Assembly (NCBI GenBank): GCA_013388745.1
Contig: JACAER010000041.1
Coordinates: 1 to 64,000 of the forward strand
Source of the DNA: Chloroflexota bacterium
GTDB lineage: Bacteria; Chloroflexota; Anaerolineae; Aggregatilineales; Phototrophicaceae
Length of the DNA stretch: 64,000 nucleotides
Reading direction: 5' to 3'
Shown in pieces: positions 8,075 through 17,116 of this stretch. The notes beneath the pieces were generated by a model that was not told the DNA's origin, ran no database searches, and worked only from the letters and a program-made list of their open reading frames with translations. The stretch's first letter is position 1. Each line of letters opens with the position of its first letter. A program made the translations under genes and the position numbers.

Positions 8075-9019
8075 ATGTTTGATAATCCAGTGATTGTAGG
8101 TCTTCTGGTCATCGCCGGTCTGGGCATAATCGGCGCGCTGGTCTATATCGGCCTGCGCGAAGATCGTGGGCGCGACCCGCTGCAAGAACGCTTGGCACAG
8201 TACGGTGAGCGCGAAATCCCCGATTCGCTGGAAGACATCGAACTCTCGCTGTCGTTCCGGGACCGTATTCTGGTACCGACACTGCGCAGGATTGCCGATC
8301 TGACGGCGCGTTTTACGCCGCAAAAGCAGCTTGAGCAGACGCGGCGTTTGCTGGAACTGGCGGGCATGACCACCGACCCGACGATGTTCTTCGCGATGCG
8401 TGTCGTCCTTACGCTCGGATTCGTGCTGGGGTCGATCATGCTGTTCTTCGTGCTGTCGCCGCAGCCGTTTATGAACGCGCTGGGCTATACGGTCGCCGCG
8501 GCTGGTCTGGGCTATATTCTGCCGGTGATGTCGGTCAGAAGCCGCATCCGCCGCCGCCAGGACAGCGTCATTAAGGCCCTGCCCGACGCGCTCGACCTGC
8601 TGGTCATCTGTGTAGAGGCCGGTCTGGGCTTCGACGCGGCGCTCGGCAAGGTCTATGAAAAATGGGACAACGAACTGGCGATCTCTTTCGGGCGTGTGCT
8701 GCGCGAAATCCAGTTGGGCAAACTGCGCCGTGAAGCGCTGCGTGATATGGCGCTGCGTCTGGATGTGCCGGATGTGAACGCTTTCGTCGCCGCGATTGTG
8801 CAGGCCGACCAACTCGGTGTGAGTATGGCGAAAATTCTGCGCGTGCAGTCTGACCAGATGCGTACCAAGCGCCGCCAGCGCGCCCAGGAAAAAGCGCATC
8901 AAGCGCCGGTTAAAATGATGATCCCGATGGTACTGCTCATCTTTCCTTCGATCTGGATCGTACTGCTTGGTCCGGCGGTGATTCAGGTGATGAGCGTCTC
9001 TGGCAACGGCGCGTTCTAA
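8075..9019 (+). CDS. tadC: Flp pilus platform protein TadC (type II secretion F domain)
   Basis: This 314-residue protein parallels TadB: an N-terminal helix (7-26), two central hydrophobic segments (about 105-155), a GSPII_F domain (LPDALDLLVICVEAGLGFD; IVQADQLGVSMAKILRVQSD) and a C-terminal helix. It is the second inner-membrane platform subunit of the Tad pilus. The gene lies nine bases after tadB. No pilin (flp), prepilin peptidase (cpaA/tadV) or tadE/F genes are in the window, so these must lie elsewhere if the system is complete. Confidence 0.87.
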   Translation: MFDNPVIVGLLVIAGLGIIGALVYIGLREDRGRDPLQERLAQYGEREIPDSLEDIELSLSFRDRILVPTLRRIADLTARFTPQKQLEQTRRLLELAGMTTDPTMFFAMRVVLTLGFVLGSIMLFFVLSPQPFMNALGYTVAAAGLGYILPVMSVRSRIRRRQDSVIKALPDALDLLVICVEAGLGFDAALGKVYEKWDNELAISFGRVLREIQLGKLRREALRDMALRLDVPDVNAFVAAIVQADQLGVSMAKILRVQSDQMRTKRRQRAQEKAHQAPVKMMIPMVLLIFPSIWIVLLGPAVIQVMSVSGNGAF

Positions 9020-9065
9020 AAAGTAAGCGACATATCCTCAATGCTTCGCACCTGGGAGGTGTGAG

Positions 9066-9830
9066 TTGTCGCTGCAACCCCATAACACCTTCACACAAGC
9101 CCGGCCTCACACCGGGCTTGTGCGTCTACAAGGTCTGTGGCAGCTTTGCCTGGACCTGATCTTCCCGCCGCGCTGTGCGGGCTGTGGACGTGTAGACCAC
9201 ATCTGGTGCGCGCGCTGCCAGCACGAGCTCGAAAATGTGCCCATCAAAGCCTATCTACGCGCAGATGTTGTGTCTGTGCCCTTGGTGGCGGCGACAGGGC
9301 TGCACAGCGACATTCTGCGCGAGGCGGTGCAAGGCCTGAAATATGGCAATGTGCAGGTCTTGGCGGCGGCGTTAGGCGCCCGGTTGGCGCGGCGTTTGCA
9401 GATGCAAAATTGGACGATTGACATGTTGATTCCCGTACCTTTGCACGCGGCGCGCCTGCGTGAAAGGGGATATAATCAAGCACAAATGGTATGCGAGGCC
9501 GCCGCCCGCCAATTGGCGCTGCCCTGTGTGCCAGAAGCCTTACGGCGTGAACGCTACACCCATTCGCAGGTCGGTTTGACACGCGCCGAACGGATGCGCA
9601 ACGTGGTAGATGCCTTCTCAGCAGACCCCGATAGAGTCTCCCAACGCACAATTGTAGTCGTCGATGATGTGTGTACGACTGGCTCGACACTCAGCGCCTG
9701 CGCTCAAGCGCTGTTAGCGGCGGGCGCGCGCATGGTCTACGGCCTGACCGTGACTGTCGCGCGCGATACCAATATCGTTTCGCATTACACTCAAGGAGTA
9801 GGCCATGGAGATCAAAATTCACGGTCATAA
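9066..9830 (+). CDS. ComF family phosphoribosyltransferase-like protein
   Basis: The 254-residue product has an N-terminal Cys4 zinc-finger-like motif (CAGC followed by CARC, about residues 37-54) and a C-terminal PRTase domain with the PRPP loop VVVDDVCTTGSTL (about 197-209) and the ComF motif RGYNQAQ. ComF proteins (ComFC, GntX) contribute to DNA uptake in some naturally competent bacteria. Translation starts at TTG 9066, with GGGAGG about eight bases upstream. Its last 26 bases overlap the start of hpf. Location downstream of the Tad genes is suggestive of, but does not prove, a link to pilus-mediated uptake. Confidence 0.85.
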   Translation: MSLQPHNTFTQARPHTGLVRLQGLWQLCLDLIFPPRCAGCGRVDHIWCARCQHELENVPIKAYLRADVVSVPLVAATGLHSDILREAVQGLKYGNVQVLAAALGARLARRLQMQNWTIDMLIPVPLHAARLRERGYNQAQMVCEAAARQLALPCVPEALRRERYTHSQVGLTRAERMRNVVDAFSADPDRVSQRTIVVVDDVCTTGSTLSACAQALLAAGARMVYGLTVTVARDTNIVSHYTQGVGHGDQNSRS

Positions 9831-10437
9831 CGTGAGAGTTTCTGAACAATTGGAGGAATTTGCGCGCAAGAAGGTCGAGCGTCTTGACCGTTACTTGCCC
9901 AATATTGCCGACATCTGGGTGGAACTCTCGCATGAAAACACCCGCAGCGGTGATATGACAACGGCCCAGATCACCCTGCGCCACAAACGCGGCGCTATTT
10001 TGCGCGCCGAAGAAAGCCTGCGCGGCAGCGACTACGATGCGCTGCACGCGGCGGTTAATCTGGCTGTCGATAAAATGTACCGCCGTATCGAACGGTTCAA
10101 AGGCAAACGCGATCGCAAAGGCCGCGAGCGCTATATCGCCACGGTGGAAGAGCTGGAATACGCGGAAGAACTGCCGGAAGAAGTGACTGAAACGGCAGAA
10201 ACAGCCGCAGTGCCTTCGCCTTATGAACACTATGAAGAACAGATTGTGCGGCGTAAGGCCATCGCTGTGCTGCCCATGAGCGAGATCGAAGCCGTAGAGC
10301 AGATGGAACTGCTGGGCCATGACTTCTTCATGTTTTTCAACAAGGATACCAGCGGCGTGAATGTGCTGTATCGGCGCAAGAGCGGCGGCTACGGCGTGCT
10401 GGTGCCGCAGGTCGAAAACAACGCGAATCCCGGATAA
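9805..10437 (+). CDS. hpf: Long-form ribosome hibernation promoting factor (HPF/YfiA)
   Basis: Residues 1-110 form the ribosome-binding HPF/YfiA domain (MEIKIHGHNVRVSEQLEEF, RYLPNIADIWVEL, LHAAVNLAVDKMYRRIERFK). After an acidic linker, residues 145-205 match the dimerisation domain of long HPF (IVRRKAIAVLPMSEIEAVEQ, GHDFFMFFNKDT, VNVLYRRKSGGYGVLVP). Such proteins dimerise 70S ribosomes into inactive 100S particles in stationary phase or starvation. GGAG lies upstream of ATG 9805, inside the end of the comF-like gene. A strong hairpin follows the stop. Confidence 0.93.
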   Translation: MEIKIHGHNVRVSEQLEEFARKKVERLDRYLPNIADIWVELSHENTRSGDMTTAQITLRHKRGAILRAEESLRGSDYDALHAAVNLAVDKMYRRIERFKGKRDRKGRERYIATVEELEYAEELPEEVTETAETAAVPSPYEHYEEQIVRRKAIAVLPMSEIEAVEQMELLGHDFFMFFNKDTSGVNVLYRRKSGGYGVLVPQVENNANPG

Positions 10438-10449
10438 GCCGACATCAGC

Positions 10450-10491
10450 ACAGGGGGGCGGAAGTGTGGGCCGCGCCCCCTGTTTGTTTAT
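10450..10491. terminator. bidirectional terminator between hpf and the convergent glycosyltransferase
   Basis: An ACAGGGGG-GCG arm (10450-10460) pairs with CGCCCCCTGT (10474-10483), followed by TTGTTTATT. It sits between two converging genes, so it may end transcription from both sides. Confidence 0.65.
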
Positions 10492-11237
10492 TACGTTTGC
10501 TGCCACAATTGGCGCAGACGCAGATACTTCTTAAACTCATACCAGGCCATCAGCGTGCTCAAGCGCAAGCCATGCCAGCCGTCACGATAACCTTGCAGGT
10601 CGAGATAGCGCCATTTGAACTGGCGCAGCGGCTGTAAGACATAATTGCGCAGTTTGGGGCGCACCCCCGCCTGATACAAAATGCTCGCCTCATAAGCGCT
10701 GTAGCGGCGCTGCTTGTCTATGAAGTGCGGCAGGTCGCGGTAGTTATAGTGCAGCAGCGGGTTTTTCAGCGTGCCTTTCGCGCCATCCAACAGCACCACT
10801 TCATGCACCTCGCGCAGCGGATCATAGCGCGCCTGCCCCACGCGCAGCAGCCGCAGTTGATAATCGGGATACCAGCCCGCCCACAGCGTAAGTTTGCCGA
10901 AAATGTAATTGTGGCGCGGGATTTCCCAACCGGCATAATGCGGCTGCTGCACGGCCTGTTGGATTTCCGCAGCAAGTTCCGGCGTGATGCGCTCATCGGC
11001 ATCCACGAAAAGCGCCCAATCCGCGCGAACATTTTCCAGCGCCGCGTTGCGCTGATTGGCATAGTGGTCGAACGCGCGCTGCACGACCTGTGCGCCGGCG
11101 TGGCGCGCTCTTTCGACCGTGTCATCGCTGCTGAATGAGTCGAAGACCAGCACAGAATCGGCGAACGCCACGCTGGCGATGCATTCCTGGATATGCGCGG
11201 ATTCGTTGCGCGTGAGAATAATGGCCGTGAGCGTCAT
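10491..11237 (-). CDS. Family 2 glycosyltransferase, WaaE/KdtX-like
   Basis: The 248-residue protein starts MTLTAIILTRNESAHI and has the GT-A signature region VFVDADERITPEL (DxD-like) and a WYPDYQLRLLR segment typical of WaaE/KdtX-like enzymes, which add sugars to cell-surface glycans. The true start is ATG 11237, overlapping the upstream gene's TGA in an ATGA; the longer open frame upstream is antisense-derived and lacks homologous character. It is the last gene of a four-gene minus-strand operon. Acceptor and donor sugars are not predictable. Confidence 0.82.
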   Translation of the reverse strand: MTLTAIILTRNESAHIQECIASVAFADSVLVFDSFSSDDTVERARHAGAQVVQRAFDHYANQRNAALENVRADWALFVDADERITPELAAEIQQAVQQPHYAGWEIPRHNYIFGKLTLWAGWYPDYQLRLLRVGQARYDPLREVHEVVLLDGAKGTLKNPLLHYNYRDLPHFIDKQRRYSAYEASILYQAGVRPKLRNYVLQPLRQFKWRYLDLQGYRDGWHGLRLSTLMAWYEFKKYLRLRQLWQQT

Positions 11238-12145
11238 GCCTGGCGTGCCATCTGATAGAGCATCTGATAGGTCTGGCGCAGCGCGGGATTCTGCTCGCGG
11301 CGCAGCCTGAGCCACAGGCCGAAAGCGATCATCAGGCGCGCAATATGAAATTTCCAGGCGGGCTGATGCTTGCGATACAGACGTAACCGGCTCGTCCACA
11401 GGTGCATGACGCTCTGCGGGCGCGCTTGTCCGGTGCTCTGGCCGCCGAGATGCACAACATGCGCGCGCGGCACACACAGCACATCCCATCCCGCCGTTTT
11501 GATGCGCCACGCCCAATCGATTTCTTCACAGTACATGAAAAAAGCTTCGTCGAACAGGCCCGTCTGCGCGATTACTTCGCTGCGCAGCATCATCGTCGCG
11601 CCCAACGTAAAATCGACGGCGAATGGCTGCTCCCCGGCGTATAAAGCACGCGGATAACGCCCGTTAAAGCGGCTTTCGATCAAGCGTCCGGGTGTCGGGA
11701 AAAATTCGACCCACAACTGGCGCAGACCCGGAAAGGCGAACGCCGCGTGCTGAAAACTGCCATCGCCATAACTCAGACGCGCACCCACCAACCCCACACG
11801 CGAAGAAGCGAACAGCGCGTCATACAGCGCGCGGGTCGCGCCGGGCTGCGTAATAGTGTCGGGGTTGAGCAAATAGACGGCGCGCGGCGGCGCTGGGCTG
11901 TCCATGATCTGGCGCAGCGCCAGATTATTGCCTTTGACAAACCCTAAATTCTCGCTGCTGGCGATCAATTTGACCTGTGGGAAAGCCTGTGCAATGGCGG
12001 CGGCGCTGTCATCAGCAGAAGCGTTATCGACCACATAGACTTCGGCGCTGAGTCCGCTGCTCGCCAGATCATTGTACAGGCTGCGCAGCGTTTGCAGCGC
12101 CAGTTCGCGCACATTCCAGGTAACAATGACAACAGCCAAATCCAT
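11234..12145 (-). CDS. Family 2 glycosyltransferase, rhamnosyltransferase-like
   Basis: The 303-residue protein has the N-terminal GT-A fold (AVVIVTWNVRELALQTLRS, VYVVDNASADDS, ENLGFVKGNNLAL, YLLNPDT as the DxD equivalent) and a later FFMYCEEIDWAWR motif characteristic of the rhamnosyltransferase-like GT2 group. It resembles the protein at 57926-58846 and is likely its paralogue. It probably transfers a sugar to an exported polysaccharide or glycolipid. Its stop overlaps the next gene by four bases; the gene before it ends two bases upstream. Confidence 0.83.
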   Translation of the reverse strand: MDLAVVIVTWNVRELALQTLRSLYNDLASSGLSAEVYVVDNASADDSAAAIAQAFPQVKLIASSENLGFVKGNNLALRQIMDSPAPPRAVYLLNPDTITQPGATRALYDALFASSRVGLVGARLSYGDGSFQHAAFAFPGLRQLWVEFFPTPGRLIESRFNGRYPRALYAGEQPFAVDFTLGATMMLRSEVIAQTGLFDEAFFMYCEEIDWAWRIKTAGWDVLCVPRAHVVHLGGQSTGQARPQSVMHLWTSRLRLYRKHQPAWKFHIARLMIAFGLWLRLRREQNPALRQTYQMLYQMARQA

Positions 12146-12147
12146 GT

Positions 12148-13107
12148 TTAGCTGCCCAACTGCGCGAAATCCAGCCCTGTGCTGTCGAGGAAGGTGTCAA
12201 ATTCGGTTAGCTCCGTCACGGTGACGAGCGCATCCTGTCCGACCAGCACACGCAGCGTCCCGGCAAGCGTCTCATCGTCGGCAACAGCTTCCAGCGCATC
12301 CACCAGTTGCAGGCGCACGCCCAGCGGCACAGCGCTCGGCAGCAGCAGCACGTTGTAAGGAAAGGGCGCACTGGTGGCGACAACACGCACATCTTCGGCC
12401 AGTGTGGCATAGTCGGGGTCATCCAGCGTCCCCACCGGAATCGCCGCAGCATCACAATTCCCACCTGCAACAGCGCGCAGCAGCGCCTCAACATCTTCGT
12501 AATCGCTGATGCTTTCGAAAGCGGTGAGGGGGTTCAGGTCGTTGGCGCGCAGCAGCAGCGTAGGCGCGAGCCAGGTATCGTAATCGTCGTAGCTGATGCG
12601 ACAAAAACTGCGCTGGCGCAGGCTGGCGATCGTCGTGATGCCTAAATCGCGTGTGACGATGATTTCCAGCGCGCGTCCGGTTTCGCTGTCGCGTTCCACT
12701 TGCAGCGCGGGCGTGCCACAGTTCTGCGCACGCGCGGCGGCATAGCTGATGCCATCCAGCCAGGCAACGGACACCTGTCCCGCGCCGGATGCGCACAGCG
12801 CGGCCAGCGCTTCGGCATAACGCTGTACGGCAATGATTTCTACAAACAGACCGCGTTCCAGCAGCGCCGCTTGCAATCCCTCGACAGCATCACGGGTTGC
12901 ACGATTATCGCGCGCGTAGACCAGCATTTGCAGCGGGCGATCTTCCTGGCTGCCGGGGGCGATTTCTGTCGGCAGCGGCGGCAGCGCCGTCGAAAAGGGT
13001 GTCGGGGTGATCGTGGCCGTCGCGAGGGCTGCGGGCGCCGCCTCTTCGCGGCGACAGCCCGCCAGCAGCAGCGCCAGCAGCAAAAACAGTGTGGTTGCTT
13101 TCATCAC
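12148..13107 (-). CDS. PhnD-like phosphonate/solute-binding lipoprotein
   Basis: A signal sequence with lipobox LLAGC (Cys at residue 18) is followed by a Thr/Pro-rich linker and a periplasmic-binding fold resembling PhnD/TauA-type proteins (LQMLVYARDNRA, VSVAWLDGISYA, ARAQNCGTPALQV, LRQRSFCRISYDDYDTW, GNCDAAAIPVGTL). Such proteins usually deliver phosphonates or similar anions to an ABC transporter, but no permease or ATPase gene is nearby. It lies between a secreted Ig-like protein and two glycosyltransferases, so it may serve another role such as ligand sensing. Start is ATG 13107 or 13104. Confidence 0.65.
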   Translation of the reverse strand: MMKATTLFLLLALLLAGCRREEAAPAALATATITPTPFSTALPPLPTEIAPGSQEDRPLQMLVYARDNRATRDAVEGLQAALLERGLFVEIIAVQRYAEALAALCASGAGQVSVAWLDGISYAAARAQNCGTPALQVERDSETGRALEIIVTRDLGITTIASLRQRSFCRISYDDYDTWLAPTLLLRANDLNPLTAFESISDYEDVEALLRAVAGGNCDAAAIPVGTLDDPDYATLAEDVRVVATSAPFPYNVLLLPSAVPLGVRLQLVDALEAVADDETLAGTLRVLVGQDALVTVTELTEFDTFLDSTGLDFAQLGS

Positions 13108-13131
13108 GCCCCCTTTTGCCTCATGTGCGTT

Positions 13132-14538
13132 TTATGGCTCGGCAGTTGCAGGCACGCTGGTATCGACCAGTTCGATCTCGCGCGGGCCGACACGCATATT
13201 GCGCACGCTGACTTCGACATCTTCGTGAATCAGACCCGCCCAACAATACTGCGGGTTGCGGCGTTCGACCAACTCGGTCATCCGAATGCCCCCCCAGACC
13301 TGACGGCTCTCGCCGGGGGGCAGGTATAAATAGGTGTTGCCGTCGCTGCCGATAACCGAATCGAGCGTTTCGGCAGTGCCCAACGCCCAGCGCCAGGGAT
13401 ACGATGTGGTGGAGGTATCGCACTGAATGCCCACAACCCACGCGCCCGATTCGCCGTAGAAGCCAAGCGCGCCGGCTAACTGTTCCTGCTCGTACACCGT
13501 GCCGGGCGGCGGCCCCGCCGTGCGAATTGGGACATTGCTGTAGTTTTCGACCGTGAGGCGAAAGGCGAGAATATCGCCCAGCGGCATCGTAATAGCGTTC
13601 ATCGTCAGATCGGCACTGTCAGCCGGCGGATTGATCGCATCGCCCAAACGATCGAGCGTGCTGTAAAAGCGCTGCTCGTAGGGCATCACCGTGAACACGA
13701 CATCCACACCGATAGGCTGCGGCGCGATTTCGGCCTGCGGGTCGCCGCCGGTGGTGATGGTCAGCGTGGTGGTGCGGCGCACGCGCTGGCCTGCGGTGTC
13801 CTGCGCTTCGGCTACCAGCGTGTAGGTGCCGTCCGGCGGCGGATCCATACCCAGATCAACGCCGCCTTCGTAGTCAAAGGTATGGCGTCCGGCTTCGCCC
13901 CGCTGGCGACCTTCTTCGCGCTCGGAAATATAGATCGGCTCGCCTGTGGGTGTTAGCAGGTAAACGCTTAGCTCCTGCACATCTTTGGAGAGATAGACGT
14001 TGATCTGCGAACGATCATCAATGCCATCCTGATTGGGGGAAAAAGTGTTGGGCGACACAGTAAAGGTGGTGATATCGGGCAGCACAGCGTCGCCGTCGGC
14101 GATCAGCAGTGTCCCGCTGCGTTCGTCGCTGGCGCCGCTTTCATCCTGCGCGCGCAGCATCCAGGTATAAGTGCCGTTGGGCAGCAGACGGGTGAGTACC
14201 TCGCTGCTCAGGCTTTCGCCCGGCAGGGTGAAGCCGCTGACAATGCCGCTGAATTCAACGCGGTAATCACCGCGTTCACGGGGCTGGTTTTCGCGGAAGT
14301 TGTGCGCTGTGCCGTCAGCAGCCGTGAAGGTGATGGAAATGGTCGCGTTGCGGGATAACGTGTAGCTGAAGATCGCCACATCGTTCTGTCCGTCGGCATT
14401 GGGAGTGATGCTTTCAGACGAAAAGGCAGCAGTGAGGATTAAGGACTGCGGCGGTTGCAGCGCGACCATGCCCAGTCCGATCACCAGTGCTAAAGTCACC
14501 GCGGCGGCGGCCAGTATCAACAGAACAGGAATACGCAT
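13132..14538 (-). CDS. Membrane-anchored secreted protein with FlgD-type Ig-like modules
   Basis: The 468-residue product has one N-terminal membrane/signal segment (residues 2-25) and an otherwise extracytoplasmic body. Two modules carry the pattern of FlgD/gliding-type Ig-like repeats: SSESITPNADGQNDVAIFSY (about 40-60) and VSPNTFSPNQDGIDDRSQIN (about 155-175), each leading to a DGTY/NGTYTW strand. The last 200 residues match nothing I recognise. Start ATG 14538 has GAGGTG four bases upstream; the longer frame to 14556 lacks a ribosome site. It heads the operon with the PhnD-like lipoprotein (24 bases downstream) and two glycosyltransferases. Function unknown. Confidence 0.7.
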   Translation of the reverse strand: MRIPVLLILAAAAVTLALVIGLGMVALQPPQSLILTAAFSSESITPNADGQNDVAIFSYTLSRNATISITFTAADGTAHNFRENQPRERGDYRVEFSGIVSGFTLPGESLSSEVLTRLLPNGTYTWMLRAQDESGASDERSGTLLIADGDAVLPDITTFTVSPNTFSPNQDGIDDRSQINVYLSKDVQELSVYLLTPTGEPIYISEREEGRQRGEAGRHTFDYEGGVDLGMDPPPDGTYTLVAEAQDTAGQRVRRTTTLTITTGGDPQAEIAPQPIGVDVVFTVMPYEQRFYSTLDRLGDAINPPADSADLTMNAITMPLGDILAFRLTVENYSNVPIRTAGPPPGTVYEQEQLAGALGFYGESGAWVVGIQCDTSTTSYPWRWALGTAETLDSVIGSDGNTYLYLPPGESRQVWGGIRMTELVERRNPQYCWAGLIHEDVEVSVRNMRVGPREIELVDTSVPATAEP

Positions 14539-14674
14539 AAGCACCTCAATACACATCCAAGTCTAACGGCAAGCGCGCGCAGCGACAAGGGGCGGTGCTT
14601 TACGGCGGCAGTTGCATCGGGTAAAATCCAGTGGTATCTACCCCATACCCGCCAGAAATTGAGGATCATGGATC

Positions 14675-17116
14675 GTGCCAAATGCCAGCGGCAGAAATGA
14701 ATTTTATAGTACGCGCAGCGCTCAACCCGACGATCAGGGGTTGATAGAACTGCCTGCGATCATTGTGCGCGGTATGGTCTTCCTCCCGCATGTGGTGACG
14801 CCTATCACGGTGACCACCCCGCGCGCCTCGGCCGCTGTCGAGGCGGCGCACAGCAGCGGCAAAACGCTGGTGATTATCGGTCAGCGCGAAAACGCTAAGG
14901 ATCCGGTGACGCTGGAGGACTTGCACCCCATTGGCACCGAAGCCGCGCTGGGGCGACTGCTGCGCCTGCCAGACAAAAATAAGAGCGTGCTGGTACAGGG
15001 GCGGCGGCGGGTCGAAATCGCGCAAATCGTGCAGAACAGCCCCTATGTGGTGGTCAAAGCGCGGCCTATCCCCGAAAAGAGCACACGCCCGCTGCAAGAG
15101 CAGATCAGCATGATGGAAACGGTCATGAATCTGTTCGAGCGTTTAGGCGATCTCAACACCAACATCCCTGAAGGCGTACTGGCCCACATCATCAACATCA
15201 CCGATCCCGGCAAACTGGCCGACGCCCTCAGCGCCGTGCTGACGATTTCGGTGGACGACCGGCAGCGCTTGCTGGAAACGCTCGACCCGACGCTGCGCTT
15301 GCAGCAGATCGCTGCACTGCTCAATCAAGAACTGGCGATGCTGGAACTGAAAGACGAGATCAGCAATCAGGTACAGCAGGAGATGGATCGCGGCCAGCGC
15401 GAAGTTTACCTGCGCGAGCAAATGCGCATCATCCAGACCGAACTGGGCGAAGAAGACATTTTCCAGCAGGAAATCAACGAGGTGCGCCAGCAGATTATCG
15501 AGGCGCATCTCCCGCCAGAAATCCACGAGCGCGCGCTCAAGGAACTGGGGCGGTTGGGTATGATGCCGCCAATGGCGCCGGAAATCGGCATTATTCGCAC
15601 CTACATTGACTGGATCACCTCGCTGCCGTGGCATAACCAGCACCCGGATAACCTGGACATGCGCCACGCGCAGCAGGTGTTGGAAGAAGACCATTACGGA
15701 CTGGCCAAGGTCAAAGATCGTATCCTGGAACATATCGCCGTGCGCAAGCTGGCGGCGGAAAAAATGAAAAACCCGATCCTGTGTTTTGTCGGGCCGCCGG
15801 GCGTGGGTAAGACTTCGCTGGGCAAGAGCATCGCGCGCGCGCTGGGGCGCGAATTCGTGCGCGTAAGTCTGGGCGGCGTGCGCGACGAAGCCGAGATTCG
15901 CGGCCACCGCCGCACCTATATCGGCGCCATGCCCGGACGCATCCTCCAGACGATGCGTCGGCTCAAGACCATCAACCCGGTATTTATGCTGGACGAAATC
16001 GACAAAGTGGGCGCGGATTTTCGCGGCGACCCGTCGGCGGCGCTGCTGGAAGTGCTCGACCCAGAACAGAACAACGCTTTCTCCGATCATTATCTGGAAG
16101 TGCCCTACGATCTCTCCAAAGTGATGTTTATCACGACGGCTAATGATCTCGACCCGCTGCCGCCCGCGCTGCTTGACCGGCTGGAGATGATCGAATTTGT
16201 GGGTTACACGGACGAAGAAAAGCTGGCGATCGCGCGCCAATTCCTGATTCCCAAGCAGCTAGAGGCACACGGTCTGAAAGTGGGCGATCTACAGTTCGAG
16301 ACGCGCGCGCTGCAAACCATGATCCGCGAATACACCTACGAGGCAGGGGTGCGCAATCTGGAACGCACGATTGCCAACGTTTGCCGCAAGATCGCGCGGC
16401 AGATGGCCGAAACCAAACCGCATCATAAGCGCCTGACCTCTAAGCGTGTCGAAGAACTGCTGGGGCCGCCCGATTTTATCCCGCTGCGCGCCAACACCAT
16501 AGACGCGATCGGGGTGGCGACAGGCATGTCGTGGACGAGCAACGGCGGCGATACGCTGACGATCGAGGCGGCGGTTTTACCCGGCAAGGGTTCACTGTTA
16601 ATGACCGGCCAACTTGGCGATGTAATGCAGGAATCGGCTCAGGCAGCGCTGAGTTATATGCGGGCGCACGCCAGCGATTTCGGCATCCCTAACGACGATT
16701 TTGAGAACTACGATATTCACGTTCATGTGCCGGAAGGCGCTGTTCCCAAAGAAGGGCCATCGGCAGGCGTGCCGCTGGCGATCGCCATCATTTCCGCCTT
16801 TACCGAGCGCAAAATCCGCAGCGATTACGCCATGAGCGGCGAAATCACCTTACACGGCAAAATCCTGCCTGTCGGCGGCATCAAAGAAAAGGTGCTGGCG
16901 GCGCGGCGCGCGCGCATCAAGAACGTGATTCTGTGTAAACACAACAAAAAAGACCTGACGGATGTGCCCGCCGAGGCGCTCAAGGATTTGCACATCATCT
17001 TCGTGGAGGATATGGCGCAGGTGATTGATCTGGTGCTGCTGGCCGCGCCGCCGGAGCGCAAACGTGATCTGGAAAAGAGCAGCGATGAGAAGAGCGAAGC
17101 AGAAAGCACGCCATGA
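14675..17116 (+). CDS. lon: ATP-dependent Lon protease
   Basis: The 813-residue protein has the N-terminal substrate-binding domain, an AAA+ module with Walker A GPPGVGKTS (near residue 372) and Walker B VFMLDEIDKV, and a Lon protease domain with the catalytic Ser696 in PKEGPSAGVPLA and Lys737 in GGIKEKVLAA. Length is normal for LonA. It degrades misfolded and regulatory proteins in the cytoplasm. GTG 14675 is preferred: GAGGA lies nine bases upstream, whereas the ATG at 14668 is out of frame and yields only ten codons. The stop overlaps the next gene in an ATGA. Confidence 0.97.
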   Translation: MPNASGRNEFYSTRSAQPDDQGLIELPAIIVRGMVFLPHVVTPITVTTPRASAAVEAAHSSGKTLVIIGQRENAKDPVTLEDLHPIGTEAALGRLLRLPDKNKSVLVQGRRRVEIAQIVQNSPYVVVKARPIPEKSTRPLQEQISMMETVMNLFERLGDLNTNIPEGVLAHIINITDPGKLADALSAVLTISVDDRQRLLETLDPTLRLQQIAALLNQELAMLELKDEISNQVQQEMDRGQREVYLREQMRIIQTELGEEDIFQQEINEVRQQIIEAHLPPEIHERALKELGRLGMMPPMAPEIGIIRTYIDWITSLPWHNQHPDNLDMRHAQQVLEEDHYGLAKVKDRILEHIAVRKLAAEKMKNPILCFVGPPGVGKTSLGKSIARALGREFVRVSLGGVRDEAEIRGHRRTYIGAMPGRILQTMRRLKTINPVFMLDEIDKVGADFRGDPSAALLEVLDPEQNNAFSDHYLEVPYDLSKVMFITTANDLDPLPPALLDRLEMIEFVGYTDEEKLAIARQFLIPKQLEAHGLKVGDLQFETRALQTMIREYTYEAGVRNLERTIANVCRKIARQMAETKPHHKRLTSKRVEELLGPPDFIPLRANTIDAIGVATGMSWTSNGGDTLTIEAAVLPGKGSLLMTGQLGDVMQESAQAALSYMRAHASDFGIPNDDFENYDIHVHVPEGAVPKEGPSAGVPLAIAIISAFTERKIRSDYAMSGEITLHGKILPVGGIKEKVLAARRARIKNVILCKHNKKDLTDVPAEALKDLHIIFVEDMAQVIDLVLLAAPPERKRDLEKSSDEKSEAESTP

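Noticed and set aside
14668..14700. ATG-started 10-codon frame just before lon
   Set aside because: The Shine-Dalgarno is only two bases from this ATG and correctly spaced for the lon GTG; ten codons have no recognisable product.
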